Numbered from the stretch's first letter, positions 1 through 7,060 are shown. The stretch is 30,434 bases of DNA from UBA6265 sp964526965 (GCA_964526965.1 CAZGML010000034.1:1-30434), one strand, 5' to 3'. Made by a program: numbers and translations. Notes: generated from the letters alone by a model not told the origin.

Positions 1-98
1 AAGGGCTTCATCGGGTCATCCGCGAGAGTGCCAGTCGGTATATCCATCAGCGCACTCGACGCCGCCCGGTGGTGATGCCTCTGATCCTGGATTACTAG
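1..98 (+). CDS. C-terminal end of a probable ribonuclease J (partial)
   Basis: An open frame enters from the left edge (codons begin at base 3) and stops at TAG 96-98, giving about 31 residues. The tail reads ...SRYIHQRTRRRPVVMPLILDY. RNase J proteins characteristically end with a helix followed by a T-[KR]-R-[RN]-P-[MI]-[IV]-x-P-[IV]-[IL] stretch, and this tail fits. RNase J is a metallo-beta-lactamase-fold 5' exo/endoribonuclease that matures and degrades RNA. Only the tail is visible, so the call rests on a short motif. The other two forward frames give no plausible protein end. No convincing terminator follows. Confidence 0.55.
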   Translation, partial: GLHRVIRESASRYIHQRTRRRPVVMPLILDY

Positions 99-231
99 AA
101 GGTTCCCTGCCTTTGGCTTGATCCTCAGACCTGTTTCATACATAACGCAACATTGAAGTAGCGCTTACGTCATATATCAGCCAACACCACGTGAACCGGG
201 TTGTAGGGACACGAGTGCGGAGGCGAGTGTC

Positions 232-774
232 ATGGCGAAGGTGCTCATACACGCGACTGTGACGATGGACGGCTTTATGGCCGATTCCAACGGCGGAGTC
301 GATTGGATGTTCGATTTCGAGACGGTGGCTGAGGATTTTCAGGTCGTTCGTGACGTGATGGGAAGTATCGGCGCAATCGTAGCCGGGGCCAACAGGTCGC
401 AAACCATCGAAGAGGGTGAGGAACCGTACGGTGGTGGACTCAAGGTACCCGTCTACCTCATGACCCATACCCCACATGCCCCCGTCACCAAAAACGATGT
501 GACCTATCACTTCGTCATAGATGACCTTGAGCATGCTGTTTCAATGGCAAGGGATGCGGCAGGTGACAAGTACGTGAGCCTGCTCGGTGGCAAAATCGCA
601 CGACAGGTGCTCAGGCTCGAGCTCGTCGATGAGATTCAGTTGCATGTTTCGCCCCTGATCCTGGGTGATGGGTTCTCGCTCTTTGCCGGACTTGGACAAA
701 CAGTCCACCTAAAGCGACTGGCGACCCAGGCATTCGCGGACGAAATCCATTTGCGTTTTGCTGTCGTGAGGTGA
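232..774 (+). CDS. Dihydrofolate reductase family protein (RibD C-terminal domain)
   Basis: A 180-residue protein of the DHFR/RibD-C fold, the small YwjB/YyaP-type family of presumed NADPH-dependent reductases. The substrate is unknown. It opens with KVLIHATVTMDGFMAD, the usual first strand and catalytic-loop region, and continues with a GGVDW motif. Near residues 118-122 it has LLGGK, typical of the nucleotide-binding strand, and then the common end ELVDEIQLHVSPLILGDG. Length matches the family. The ATG at 232 is preceded by GGAGG at 219-223, a well placed ribosome binding site. It stands alone: tRNA-Leu lies 6 bp downstream on the other strand. It is not folA itself, because family members are usually stand-alone oxidoreductases. 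Confidence 0.85.
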   Translation: MAKVLIHATVTMDGFMADSNGGVDWMFDFETVAEDFQVVRDVMGSIGAIVAGANRSQTIEEGEEPYGGGLKVPVYLMTHTPHAPVTKNDVTYHFVIDDLEHAVSMARDAAGDKYVSLLGGKIARQVLRLELVDEIQLHVSPLILGDGFSLFAGLGQTVHLKRLATQAFADEIHLRFAVVR

Positions 775-780
775 GCAGGG

Positions 781-861
781 TGCGGGCGGCGGGAGTCGAA
801 CCCGCACGGGTTGCCCCAGCGGATTTTAAGTCCGCAGCGTCTGCCATTCCGCCACGCCCGC
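781..861 (-). tRNA. tRNA-Leu(UAA), copy 1
   Basis: Read on the minus strand from 861, the acceptor stem GCGGGCG pairs with CGCCCGC and is followed by discriminator A73 at base 781. The anticodon arm is GCGGA-CTTAAAA-TCCGC, giving anticodon UAA. A long class II variable arm (GGGGCAACCC) and the T arm GCGGG-TTCGACT-CCCGC follow. CCA is not encoded; the next bases read CCC. All identity features of a normal leucine tRNA are present, including A73. Confidence 0.95.
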
Positions 862-873
862 AATGCATAGTGC

Positions 874-903
874 AGTGTACGACTTGCGCGGGTATCAGGG
901 CCA
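874..903 (-). promoter_or_regulatory. Possible promoter of tRNA-Leu copy 1
   Basis: On the minus strand a TACACT -10-like hexamer (874-879) lies exactly 12 bases before the tRNA 5' end. A weak TGGCCC (898-903) sits 18 bases upstream of it. The second tRNA-Leu has the same TACACT at the same 12-base distance and TGGCCA at the same spacing. That shared layout is the main support, since the -35 is poor. Confidence 0.35.
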
Positions 904-933
904 GATTAAGAGCTATATCTGAACCTGTCTGAT

Positions 934-981
934 TTGTGAAAAATTGCACTGGAAAAAATACTACGAGCACGTACAATACGT
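934..981 (+). promoter_or_regulatory. Possible promoter/operator region of the RND gene
   Basis: Two weak -10 candidates lie upstream of the RND gene. AATACT (957-962) has TTGTGA (934-939) 17 bases upstream. TACAAT (972-977) has no good -35. The inverted repeat ACGTA-CAA-TACGT (969-981) overlaps the second -10 and could be a small operator. No regulator gene is adjacent, so this is suggestive only. Confidence 0.25.
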
Positions 982-1050
982 AGGCGTCATTTTTACGACC
1001 CGTTCCCGGGTCAAACTTTTCCAGCAGCAGATTTTAAAAAAGGCATTCAC

Positions 1051-4000
1051 ATGCAACGCATTGTCAGTTGGTTCACCGAGCAATCGTATCGGAAAGCGTG
1101 GGTCGTCATTGTGGCGGTTCTGGCGCTGGTAGGATTCGGCGCCTACTCGACCTCCACGATCGATCAGGAACTCCTTCCGGATATTGAATTTCCGCTCGCC
1201 GTTGTCGTCGTGGAGAGTCCCGGCGAACAGCCGCAGCAAATAGCGGAATCCGTTGTTGCTCCCATTGAAACGGTGACATCCGAGATCACCGGCCTCAACT
1301 CCATGGAATCCACCACGGTTTCGGGGTTGAGCGTGATTCTCTACAACTTCGATTTTGGCACCAGTCTCGAAGACATCGAGACTGAATTACAGAACTCGAT
1401 TAACGCGGTGCCGCTAGCACCTTCGGTCCAGTTTCAGGTTCTGACGTTTGATCCTTCCGCCACACCAGTGGTGATCTTCGATGTCCAGGGAGGTGAGCTC
1501 AGCCAGCCGGAGTTGTTTGAACTCACACAGGGACAGGTTGTGCCGGCGCTCTCTGATATCGAAGGCGTCGCCACGGTCGAGGTTGTTGGTGGTGCGATTA
1601 ACGAGGTTCGCATCACGCTTGACCGACAGCAAATGCTGGAGTTGGGAATCTCCTACGAGCAGGTTTCCCAAAGCCTTACCACCAATAACGTCTTCCTTCC
1701 GTCTGGCGAGCTGCAGAGTAACGGTGCCACCTTGCCATTGCAGACAGTGGCGGTATTGACGAATCTCGACCAGATTGAAGCCATCACGATCCCGACCGAG
1801 GAAGGAGACGGTGTATCCCTCGGCGAGATCGCAGAGGTTGAACTGATCGAAGGCACACAGGTCGGCTTCAGCCGCACCGACGGTAGCCCGTCCCTCTCCG
1901 TGCAGGTCTCCAAGGAAAAGGCAGCAAACACCGTCGGTGTATCCAATGCCGTGATGGACGAGATCGGAACCATCGAGGAATCACTGCCCGAAGGGGTGGA
2001 GCTTTCGATCTTCCTGGATCAGTCGGAAGTGATTGAGGATTCCGTCAATGGTGTTATTGAGGAAGGCGTTATCGGCGGTATTCTTGCTGTCATTGTCGTC
2101 TTCCTCTTCCTGCGAAACTGGCGCACCACGTTGATCACTGCTGTCTCGATTCCTCTCTCGCTTATCGCTGCGATTATCGTGCTGGATCTGCTTGACCATT
2201 CGCTCAACATCATGACGCTGGCCGGACTAACCATCGCTATCGGCCGTGTTATCGACGATACAATCGTTGTACTGGAAAACGTCTATCGTCATATGTCCGA
2301 AGGGGCAGGCCCATACGAGGCGATCAGAGAAGGTGCCCGCGAGGTAACCGTCGCCATTCTGGGTGCGACTGCCGTTACGTGTGCGGTCTTCCTGCCGCTG
2401 GGTCTTTCCGGCGGAATCGTGGGTGAACTCTTCCTGCCGTTTGCGATCGCCGTGGTAGCTGCCCTGGCAGCTTCACTCCTCATTGCTGTAACAGTAGTGC
2501 CAATGATGTCGCGCTTCCTGCTGGCAGGAAAGGTGAAGAAGCAGGAGAAGCGTGCCGCAGATGGAGCACTCGCCCGCTTCTACACCCCAATCCTGAAGTG
2601 GTCGTTGAAGAATCGCTGGAAAACGCTCGGAATCTCAACGCTGCTGCTGGTAGGCAGCCTGGCGCTGTTGCCGCTGCTCCCGGTGGCCTTCTTGCCGGAC
2701 GCTGGTGAGAACGCCATTACCGTGAGCATCGATGCCCAGCCGGGCGAAACTGCTGAAAACGTGCTGGAAAGCGCCATTGCGGTTGAGGAGTTGCTTGGCG
2801 AGTTCGATGTCGAGACTTACCAGACCGTGATCACCGGCGCGTCCAGTGACTTCGCCGCGATCGGCAGCATCATTTCGGGCACGGCTCCCAACAGCGCGAC
2901 GATTACTGTCTCGCTGGAGGGCGGTGTCGACAAGCAGGAGGCCGCCAGCGAGCTCCGTGAGTTGATTGCGTCGGAGATACCGGAGAGTGAGTCCATCTCG
3001 GTTTCCGCCGCGGGCGGAGACTTCGGCGGTGGTGGCATTTCGATCACACTCGCGGCCGATACTGACAGCGGTCAGGAGATGCTGCCGGAGTTCACCCAGC
3101 AGGTTGCAGAAACCGTTGCCAGCAACGATGAGACGGCCAACGTCTCAAGTAACCTGTCGTCAGTGCAGAACTCCATTCAGGTTCATGTTGATACAAATGC
3201 AGCCGCCGAGTATGGCCTTACCCCGAATGCGATATCCGAGAATCTCTCCAATCTTTCCTCAAGCCAGACGATCACCATGGTGAACCTGGAAAGCGGGATG
3301 TTCCCGGTTCGGCTGTTGGTTTCCGGTGGCGACATCGGAACCATCGAGGAACTCGGTGCACTCGAAATCGTTGAAGGAGTTCGGCTGGATTCGATAGCGA
3401 CCTTGGTCGAGGTTCCAACCCAGGTCTCGATCACCCGGGTTGACGGTAGCCCGGCCGCAAGCGTGACTGCCGATATCACCAGTGAAAATACGGGCGGCGT
3501 GTCGGCGGAGGTCCAACAGTCACTCAACGAGCTAGAGGTGCCAGAGGGAGTCGAAGTGATGGTCGGAGGCGTTGCCGGCGATATCGATGAAGGGTTCACC
3601 AACCTCGCTATCGCAATCGTCATCGCCATTGCTCTCGTGTACGGCATCATGGCCTTGCTGTTCCAGAGCTGGATGGATCCGCTCGTGATCCTGTTCAGCC
3701 TGCCCCTTGCCGTTATCGGCGCGATCGTAGCGCTCGTCGTCACGGGCTCGGCACTAAGCCTGAGCGCGCTCATCGGTATCCTCATGCTGGTGGGAATCGT
3801 GGTGACCAACGCGATTGTATTGGTTGAATTCGTCATCATGCTCCGCGAGGAGCGCGGCTACTCCATGTACGATGCGCTGATCGAAGGAGCGCAAACCCGA
3901 CTCCGCCCGATCCTGATGACAGCGTTCGCTGCCATCCTGGCGCTGGTACCCCTGTCCCTTGGATTAACCGAAGGATTGCTCATCGCGGCAGACCTGGGGC

Positions 4001-4164
4001 GCGTGGTAATCGGTGGATTGTTCACCTCCACACTGCTGACACTGCTGGTTGTTCCGGTGATGTACAGCTTTGCGGATGGCCTGAAGAAGCGTTTTGGACA
4101 CTCACCGTTGGAGGCTGCGCCCACCACAGTGGAACCAGAGGGATCCCAACCGGCCGGTGATTAA
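1051..4164 (+). CDS. Efflux RND transporter permease subunit (AcrB/SwrC-like)
   Basis: A 1037-residue protein of the resistance-nodulation-division superfamily, the usual HAE1 length, with the internal duplication of six membrane segments plus a large extracytoplasmic loop in each half. The first membrane helix is near residues 16-34. The proton-relay motif in TM4 reads GRVIDDTIVVLENVY with adjacent aspartates D402 and D403, the equivalents of AcrB D407/D408. A second membrane bundle lies around residues 850-1010. The two loops share a related signature (F/ITR-DGSP-). It is expected to export drugs, lipids or other amphiphiles using the proton gradient. No membrane-fusion or outer-membrane partner is adjacent, as seen for SwrC-type pumps in monoderm-like bacteria. 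The ATG at 1051 has only a weak AGG upstream. A strong terminator follows. Confidence 0.92.
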   Translation: MQRIVSWFTEQSYRKAWVVIVAVLALVGFGAYSTSTIDQELLPDIEFPLAVVVVESPGEQPQQIAESVVAPIETVTSEITGLNSMESTTVSGLSVILYNFDFGTSLEDIETELQNSINAVPLAPSVQFQVLTFDPSATPVVIFDVQGGELSQPELFELTQGQVVPALSDIEGVATVEVVGGAINEVRITLDRQQMLELGISYEQVSQSLTTNNVFLPSGELQSNGATLPLQTVAVLTNLDQIEAITIPTEEGDGVSLGEIAEVELIEGTQVGFSRTDGSPSLSVQVSKEKAANTVGVSNAVMDEIGTIEESLPEGVELSIFLDQSEVIEDSVNGVIEEGVIGGILAVIVVFLFLRNWRTTLITAVSIPLSLIAAIIVLDLLDHSLNIMTLAGLTIAIGRVIDDTIVVLENVYRHMSEGAGPYEAIREGAREVTVAILGATAVTCAVFLPLGLSGGIVGELFLPFAIAVVAALAASLLIAVTVVPMMSRFLLAGKVKKQEKRAADGALARFYTPILKWSLKNRWKTLGISTLLLVGSLALLPLLPVAFLPDAGENAITVSIDAQPGETAENVLESAIAVEELLGEFDVETYQTVITGASSDFAAIGSIISGTAPNSATITVSLEGGVDKQEAASELRELIASEIPESESISVSAAGGDFGGGGISITLAADTDSGQEMLPEFTQQVAETVASNDETANVSSNLSSVQNSIQVHVDTNAAAEYGLTPNAISENLSNLSSSQTITMVNLESGMFPVRLLVSGGDIGTIEELGALEIVEGVRLDSIATLVEVPTQVSITRVDGSPAASVTADITSENTGGVSAEVQQSLNELEVPEGVEVMVGGVAGDIDEGFTNLAIAIVIAIALVYGIMALLFQSWMDPLVILFSLPLAVIGAIVALVVTGSALSLSALIGILMLVGIVVTNAIVLVEFVIMLREERGYSMYDALIEGAQTRLRPILMTAFAAILALVPLSLGLTEGLLIAADLGRVVIGGLFTSTLLTLLVVPVMYSFADGLKKRFGHSPLEAAPTTVEPEGSQPAGD

Positions 4165-4210
4165 GAACTGTGCCTGTATGGTTCAGTCCTGATAACACAA
4201 AATTGCAGAG

Positions 4211-4246
4211 CACCAACCCGGCATTAGCCGGGTTGGTGCTGTTTTA
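4211..4246 (+). terminator. Rho-independent terminator of the RND gene
   Basis: A perfect 12-bp stem: CACCAACCCGGC (4211-4222), loop ATTA, then GCCGGGTTGGTG (4227-4238), followed by CTGTTTT. It sits 47 bp after the RND stop codon. Confidence 0.88.
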
Positions 4247-4280
4247 AGGGCATAGGCGTGGCGGAACAGGATTCCCGTGC

Positions 4281-4313
4281 AAAACAAAAACACCGGACCT
4301 TTTTGGTCCGGTG
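4281..4313 (-). terminator. Rho-independent terminator of tRNA-Leu copy 2
   Basis: On the minus strand a 9-bp stem CACCGGACC / GGTCCGGTG (4291-4299 with 4305-4313) closes a 5-base A loop and is followed by TTTTTGTTTT (4290-4281). It lies 8 bases beyond the encoded CCA. Stem length, loop size and core sequence match the tRNA-Gly terminator at 5616-5646, with one compensating base-pair change. Confidence 0.88.
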
Positions 4314-4321
4314 AGTCTCAT

Positions 4322-4405
4322 TGGAGCGGGCGGCGGGAGTCGAACCCGCACGGGTCTCCCCAACGGAGTTTAAGTCCGCAGCGTCTGCCGTTCCGCCACG
4401 CCCGC
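4322..4405 (-). tRNA. tRNA-Leu(UAA), copy 2, with encoded CCA and unusual U73
   Basis: Read from 4405 on the minus strand, the acceptor GCGGGCG pairs with CGCCCGC. The anticodon arm GCGGA-CTTAAAC-TCCGT gives anticodon UAA with a G-U pair at the top of the stem. The class II variable arm (GGGGAGACCC) and a T arm identical to copy 1 follow. It differs from copy 1 at 6 of 81 positions. Base 4325 makes the discriminator U rather than the A73 expected for leucine tRNAs, and CCA is encoded at 4322-4324. The fold is intact and it has its own terminator, so it is probably expressed, but its charging is in doubt. Confidence 0.88.
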
Positions 4406-4417
4406 AGTGCACTGACC

Positions 4418-4447
4418 AGTGTACGTTGCAGCTGATATTTATGGCCA
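4418..4447 (-). promoter_or_regulatory. Possible promoter of tRNA-Leu copy 2
   Basis: On the minus strand TACACT (4418-4423) lies 12 bases before the tRNA 5' end, with TGGCCA (4442-4447) 18 bases further upstream. This is the same layout as tRNA-Leu copy 1. The -35 element overlaps the last codons of the upstream secreted-protein gene, so read-through from that gene is an alternative source of the transcript. Confidence 0.35.
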
Positions 4448-4969
4448 GTAACTATCCGATTCTTCAACGGACCTGTTGAGGTCGTGTTCGTCTGGAATGA
4501 ACTTGCGGAGATGAATTGGGTTCCAGAGGATCTCGAACGCTGTGGGTAGTTGTTGGTTGGCGAAGTGCTCGGCAATTGACATCATCGTTGCGTCGTGGGC
4601 ACCGATGATACGAACGATGAAGGCGAGGTTCTCTCGTCTGAATGCCCCGACAAGATAGTCACGCTTTGCTGCCGCGACGCCGATGGTGGTGGTATGGAAT
4701 GTACAGGTGCCGATGAGTTCTGATGGCAGGTTCGGCAGCTCGCGCATTTCAGTACTATCCCGATAAAACTCTCCGAGGCCCTCAAAAGGCTGACCAATCC
4801 ACTGGTCCCGAAAGCTCTCTGCTGACTTTTCGTGTGAATGCGCGCTGACGATGACGTGGGCTTCGATGCTCCCGCCAATTGTGAGCGCCTGCCGTTCTTC
4901 ACGGAGCGATGTTGCACCGAGACCTGGAGTAACTACGGCGGCCGTCAACAGGAATTTGCGTCGATCCAT
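4439..4969 (-). CDS. Unrecognised secreted protein with Tat-like signal, paralogue B
   Basis: A 176-residue protein of no family I recognise. The N-terminus MDRRKFLLTAAVVTPGLGA is a twin-arginine-type export signal (RRKFL followed by a short hydrophobic stretch), so export in folded form is likely. The mature part shares a conserved core with the gene just upstream: EYLVGAFRR in that copy and DYLVGAFRR here, then IVRI, MxxIAEH, LPxxFExLWNP, FIP, and a C-terminal WP. The ATG at 4969 has AAGGAG at 4978-4983, which overlaps the TAA stop of the upstream paralogue. Only 12 bases separate the two genes, so they are co-transcribed and probably translationally coupled. tRNA-Leu copy 2 follows 33 bp downstream on the same strand. 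No cysteine or metal-site pattern suggests a function. Confidence 0.75.
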   Translation of the reverse strand: MDRRKFLLTAAVVTPGLGATSLREERQALTIGGSIEAHVIVSAHSHEKSAESFRDQWIGQPFEGLGEFYRDSTEMRELPNLPSELIGTCTFHTTTIGVAAAKRDYLVGAFRRENLAFIVRIIGAHDATMMSIAEHFANQQLPTAFEILWNPIHLRKFIPDEHDLNRSVEESDSYWP

Positions 4970-4981
4970 GCAGGGTACTCC

Positions 4982-5509
4982 TTATGGCCAGAAGGTCGTT
5001 GCGGGCTCAATTGGGAGTTCAAGAGAGTCTGCAGTTGGAATGAAGTTGTTCAGTTGAGACGGGTTCCAAAGGGTCTCAAACGTCCCCGGCAGATCCTGAG
5101 CAAGGATGTGTTCCGCTATCAGGATCATGAGTGGTTCGTTATCTTCCCGTATGCGCACGATGATGCTGATGTTGTTTCGCCTGAATGCTCCGACCAGGTA
5201 TTCCTGATGCTCCCCGGCTTCACCAAAGCTGGCAGTATGAAATGTTTGTGTTCCCGGCATTTTCACAAGGTGATCCGGCAGGACGCGCGTCTCGGTGGAC
5301 ATCTTGTACCATTCGCCTCTCGTTTCGAATGGTTCACCCATCCATTCCTGCCGATAACGTTCGGCGAGAAGCTCGCCTGGATGGGCTGTCGCAATGATAT
5401 GGACCAGGATATCTTGATCCACCAGTAAATTTGCTCGAACCTCAGAGTGAGTGCCCACACCGAAAAGCGGTACCGCGGCAGCAGATTGTAGAAATACGCG
5501 CCTGTTCAT
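4982..5509 (-). CDS. Unrecognised secreted protein with Tat-like signal, paralogue A
   Basis: A 175-residue protein and the first gene of a tandem pair. The N-terminus MNRRVFLQSAAAVPLFGVG is a twin-arginine-type signal. The mature region contains EYLVGAFRRNN, a following IVRI strand, LMILIAEH, LPGTFETLWNP and a C-terminal FWP, all matched in paralogue B. By eye the two align end to end, apparently at around 40 percent identity, so they arose by tandem duplication. The start is supported by AAGGAG about 8 bases before the ATG. The alternating hydrophobic strands and one conserved amphipathic helix suggest a small alpha/beta domain, but that is inference. The pair is bracketed by minus-strand tRNA-Gly and tRNA-Leu genes. 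Function unknown. Confidence 0.75.
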   Translation of the reverse strand: MNRRVFLQSAAAVPLFGVGTHSEVRANLLVDQDILVHIIATAHPGELLAERYRQEWMGEPFETRGEWYKMSTETRVLPDHLVKMPGTQTFHTASFGEAGEHQEYLVGAFRRNNISIIVRIREDNEPLMILIAEHILAQDLPGTFETLWNPSQLNNFIPTADSLELPIEPATTFWP

Positions 5510-5615
5510 ACGAACTCCTTCGGAACTGGAGACGCGTGGAAGTGGGAATCGGTTTCACTTGAATGAGGGACACGCGATCACGCCGATATTCGATGAGTAT
5601 GTCGACGCCTGGTTA

Positions 5616-5646
5616 AGACAAAACAGCGGACCATATTGGTCCGCTG
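5616..5646 (-). terminator. Rho-independent terminator of tRNA-Gly
   Basis: On the minus strand a 9-bp stem CAGCGGACC / GGTCCGCTG (5624-5632 with 5638-5646) has a 5-base loop and is followed by TTTTGTCTT. It lies 6 bases beyond the CCA of tRNA-Gly. Confidence 0.85.
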
Positions 5647-5652
5647 ATTTCG

Positions 5653-5727
5653 TGGAGCGGAAGACGGGATTCGAACCCGCGACCTTCTCCTTGGCAAGGA
5701 GATGCTCTACCACTGAGCCACTTCCGC
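5653..5727 (-). tRNA. tRNA-Gly(GCC)
   Basis: Read from 5727 on the minus strand, the acceptor GCGGAAG pairs with CTTCCGC. The anticodon loop TTGCCAA gives GCC, and the T arm is GCGGG-TTCGAAT-CCCGT. The discriminator is U, normal for bacterial glycine tRNA, and CCA is encoded at 5653-5655. A near-consensus promoter lies upstream and a hairpin terminator downstream. Confidence 0.96.
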
Positions 5728-5755
5728 GCTTGCTGAACTCTTGCTCAGCGGAGTG

Positions 5756-5785
5756 AGTATAGGCCAGTTCTCGAGAGACTGTCAA
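5756..5785 (-). promoter_or_regulatory. Sigma-70-type promoter of tRNA-Gly
   Basis: On the minus strand a perfect TTGACA (-35, 5780-5785) is separated by 18 bases from TATACT (-10, 5756-5761). Transcription would begin near 5749, about 20 bases before the tRNA. It is the best promoter match in the window. Confidence 0.82.
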
Positions 5786-5833
5786 GGGTAGTTCCGTTAC
5801 CCCCGGCTGGTGAACGTACGATCTGCACACCGA

Positions 5834-5908
5834 GGCGATATCGCCACAAGTTCTGGTTCCAGGGATGCTGCCACTGCCAATCGTTAATCTGGAGAATACG
5901 CGTATAAT
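5834..5908 (+). promoter_or_regulatory. Probable promoter region of the VTT-domain gene
   Basis: A perfect TATAAT (-10) lies at 5903-5908, about 70 bases before the gene start, but no good -35 is found at 16-18 bases. A perfect 12-bp palindrome GGCGATATCGCC (5834-5845) lies upstream and could be a regulator site. Otherwise I see nothing in this intergenic stretch between the tRNA-Gly promoter and the gene. Confidence 0.4.
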
Positions 5909-5977
5909 CAATTTGTCAACACGAGGGCGCTTGGGTTTCCCCCGCCTGGATATTTCGAATCGGACTGAGTCGATTTT

Positions 5978-6640
5978 ATGAAACGCTACGCGCTCGTCGC
6001 TACAACCATTGCCATCCTCATTATTGCCAGCTTCCTTGTTGTCGAGGCCCTCCAGATTCCATTTCTCACTGATCCTTCCGGGCGAATGGGAGAGGGAGGG
6101 TGGATTGCGGCCTCCATTGGCGGTGGACTGCTGTTGGCTGATGTTTTCCTGCCAATCCCATCCAGTGTCATCATGATCACGCATGGTGCCATCTTCGGGA
6201 TCATGGTTGGATTCGCCCTCTCGTTTACAGCCAGTGTCGGCGGGGCGCTGATCGGCTGGTGGATCGGTAATCGCGGCGTCCGCTGGATGAACCGAATCAT
6301 CTCGCCATTGGAGCGTGAACAGGCGAACGCATTCATCGCTCGCTACGGCATTCTCGCCGTCGTCATTTCGCGGCTGATTCCGATCGTCGCCGAGACGGTT
6401 GCCATCATGGCCGGCACTACCAATCTAGGCTGGCGACGCTTTCTCATAGCCACCAGTATCGGCGCCGTGCCGCCTGCATTGATCTACGCTGTTGCCGGCG
6501 CTGCCACAGTCGACTTCGCATCAGGATCGCTCGTGGCCGCGTGCGTGGTAATGCTCGCTGCTGTTTCCTGGTTCGTTGGTCGCCGCTTTGTCCCAGCGCC
6601 ACAGGCGACTACAGAGACGCCGGGTGCATCCGCCGACTAA
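5978..6640 (+). CDS. VTT-domain (TVP38/TMEM64, DedA-like) membrane protein
   Basis: A 220-residue integral membrane protein. Hydrophobic segments lie near residues 5-25, 44-65, 70-95, 125-145, 150-172 and 182-200. The family signatures are visible: DVFLPIPSSVIMITHGAIFG near 55-74, a glycine-rich re-entrant segment (ASVGGALIGWWIG), and RLIPIVAETVAIMAGTTNL, the conserved second re-entrant loop with its Arg/Pro. Relatives include DedA and TVP38 proteins, which act in lipid scramblase or undecaprenyl/lipid transport roles at the cytoplasmic membrane. The specific substrate cannot be told. The ATG at 5978 has a weak ribosome site. The gene converges on the cupin gene, with only 12 bp between the stops and no clear terminator. 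Confidence 0.85.
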   Translation: MKRYALVATTIAILIIASFLVVEALQIPFLTDPSGRMGEGGWIAASIGGGLLLADVFLPIPSSVIMITHGAIFGIMVGFALSFTASVGGALIGWWIGNRGVRWMNRIISPLEREQANAFIARYGILAVVISRLIPIVAETVAIMAGTTNLGWRRFLIATSIGAVPPALIYAVAGAATVDFASGSLVAACVVMLAAVSWFVGRRFVPAPQATTETPGASAD

Positions 6641-6652
6641 CCTCGGGCTCAG

Positions 6653-7060
6653 TCACAAGCCAGCTTCAGCCTGGCGCTGGTATTCCTCGTCCGTTACGAG
6701 GCGACCCCAGTGCGTGCCTGGTTCTGATTCCGGCTCCCGCACGATAGCGATGTGCGCCATAAACCGATCCGGCGACGCGCCGTGCCAGTGGTTCTCGCCC
6801 GGTTCGAAGAATACGCTGTCTCCCGCGCGTACTTCCTCGATTTCGCCACCTTCGCGCTGAACCCGACCGACGCCTTCGGTGATGAAGAGCGTCTGTCCCA
6901 GTGGATGCGTGTGCCAAGCAGTCCGCGCTCCGGGTGCGAAGTGAACCACGACAGCCACAAGATTGGCCTCCTCTGCAGGAATGGTGTCTACATACACATC
7001 GCCGGTAAACGTCTCGGCGTCCACTTTACGGGTAGGGATGGATGCACGTGTGATCTTCAT
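6653..7060 (-). CDS. Cupin, hydroxynitrile-lyase-like
   Basis: A 135-residue single-domain cupin. Motif 1 reads PGARTAWHTHPLGQTLFITEG and motif 2 GDSVFFEPGENHWHGA. The predicted metal ligands are H50, H52, Q56 and H91, with a further H93. This pattern, including the surrounding ARTAWHTHPLGQT, closely matches the manganese cupin (R)-hydroxynitrile lyases described from Granulicella and Acidobacterium, and also many cupins annotated near carboxymuconolactone decarboxylases. The true substrate is uncertain, because most proteins with this motif are uncharacterised. The start at 7060 has a strong GGAGG on the minus strand (about 7067-7071). It is a single gene, divergent from ftsK. Confidence 0.85.
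   Translation of the reverse strand: MKITRASIPTRKVDAETFTGDVYVDTIPAEEANLVAVVVHFAPGARTAWHTHPLGQTLFITEGVGRVQREGGEIEEVRAGDSVFFEPGENHWHGASPDRFMAHIAIVREPESEPGTHWGRLVTDEEYQRQAEAGL

Noticed and set aside
781..5727. Integrative element bounded by tRNA genes
   Set aside because: No integrase, recombinase or phage gene lies between the tRNA genes, and the two tRNA-Leu copies differ at several positions, unlike fresh attachment-site duplications.
5451..5756. Plus-strand open frame of 101 codons over the tRNA-Gly region
   Set aside because: It runs through the complement of the tRNA and its terminator and has no protein features.
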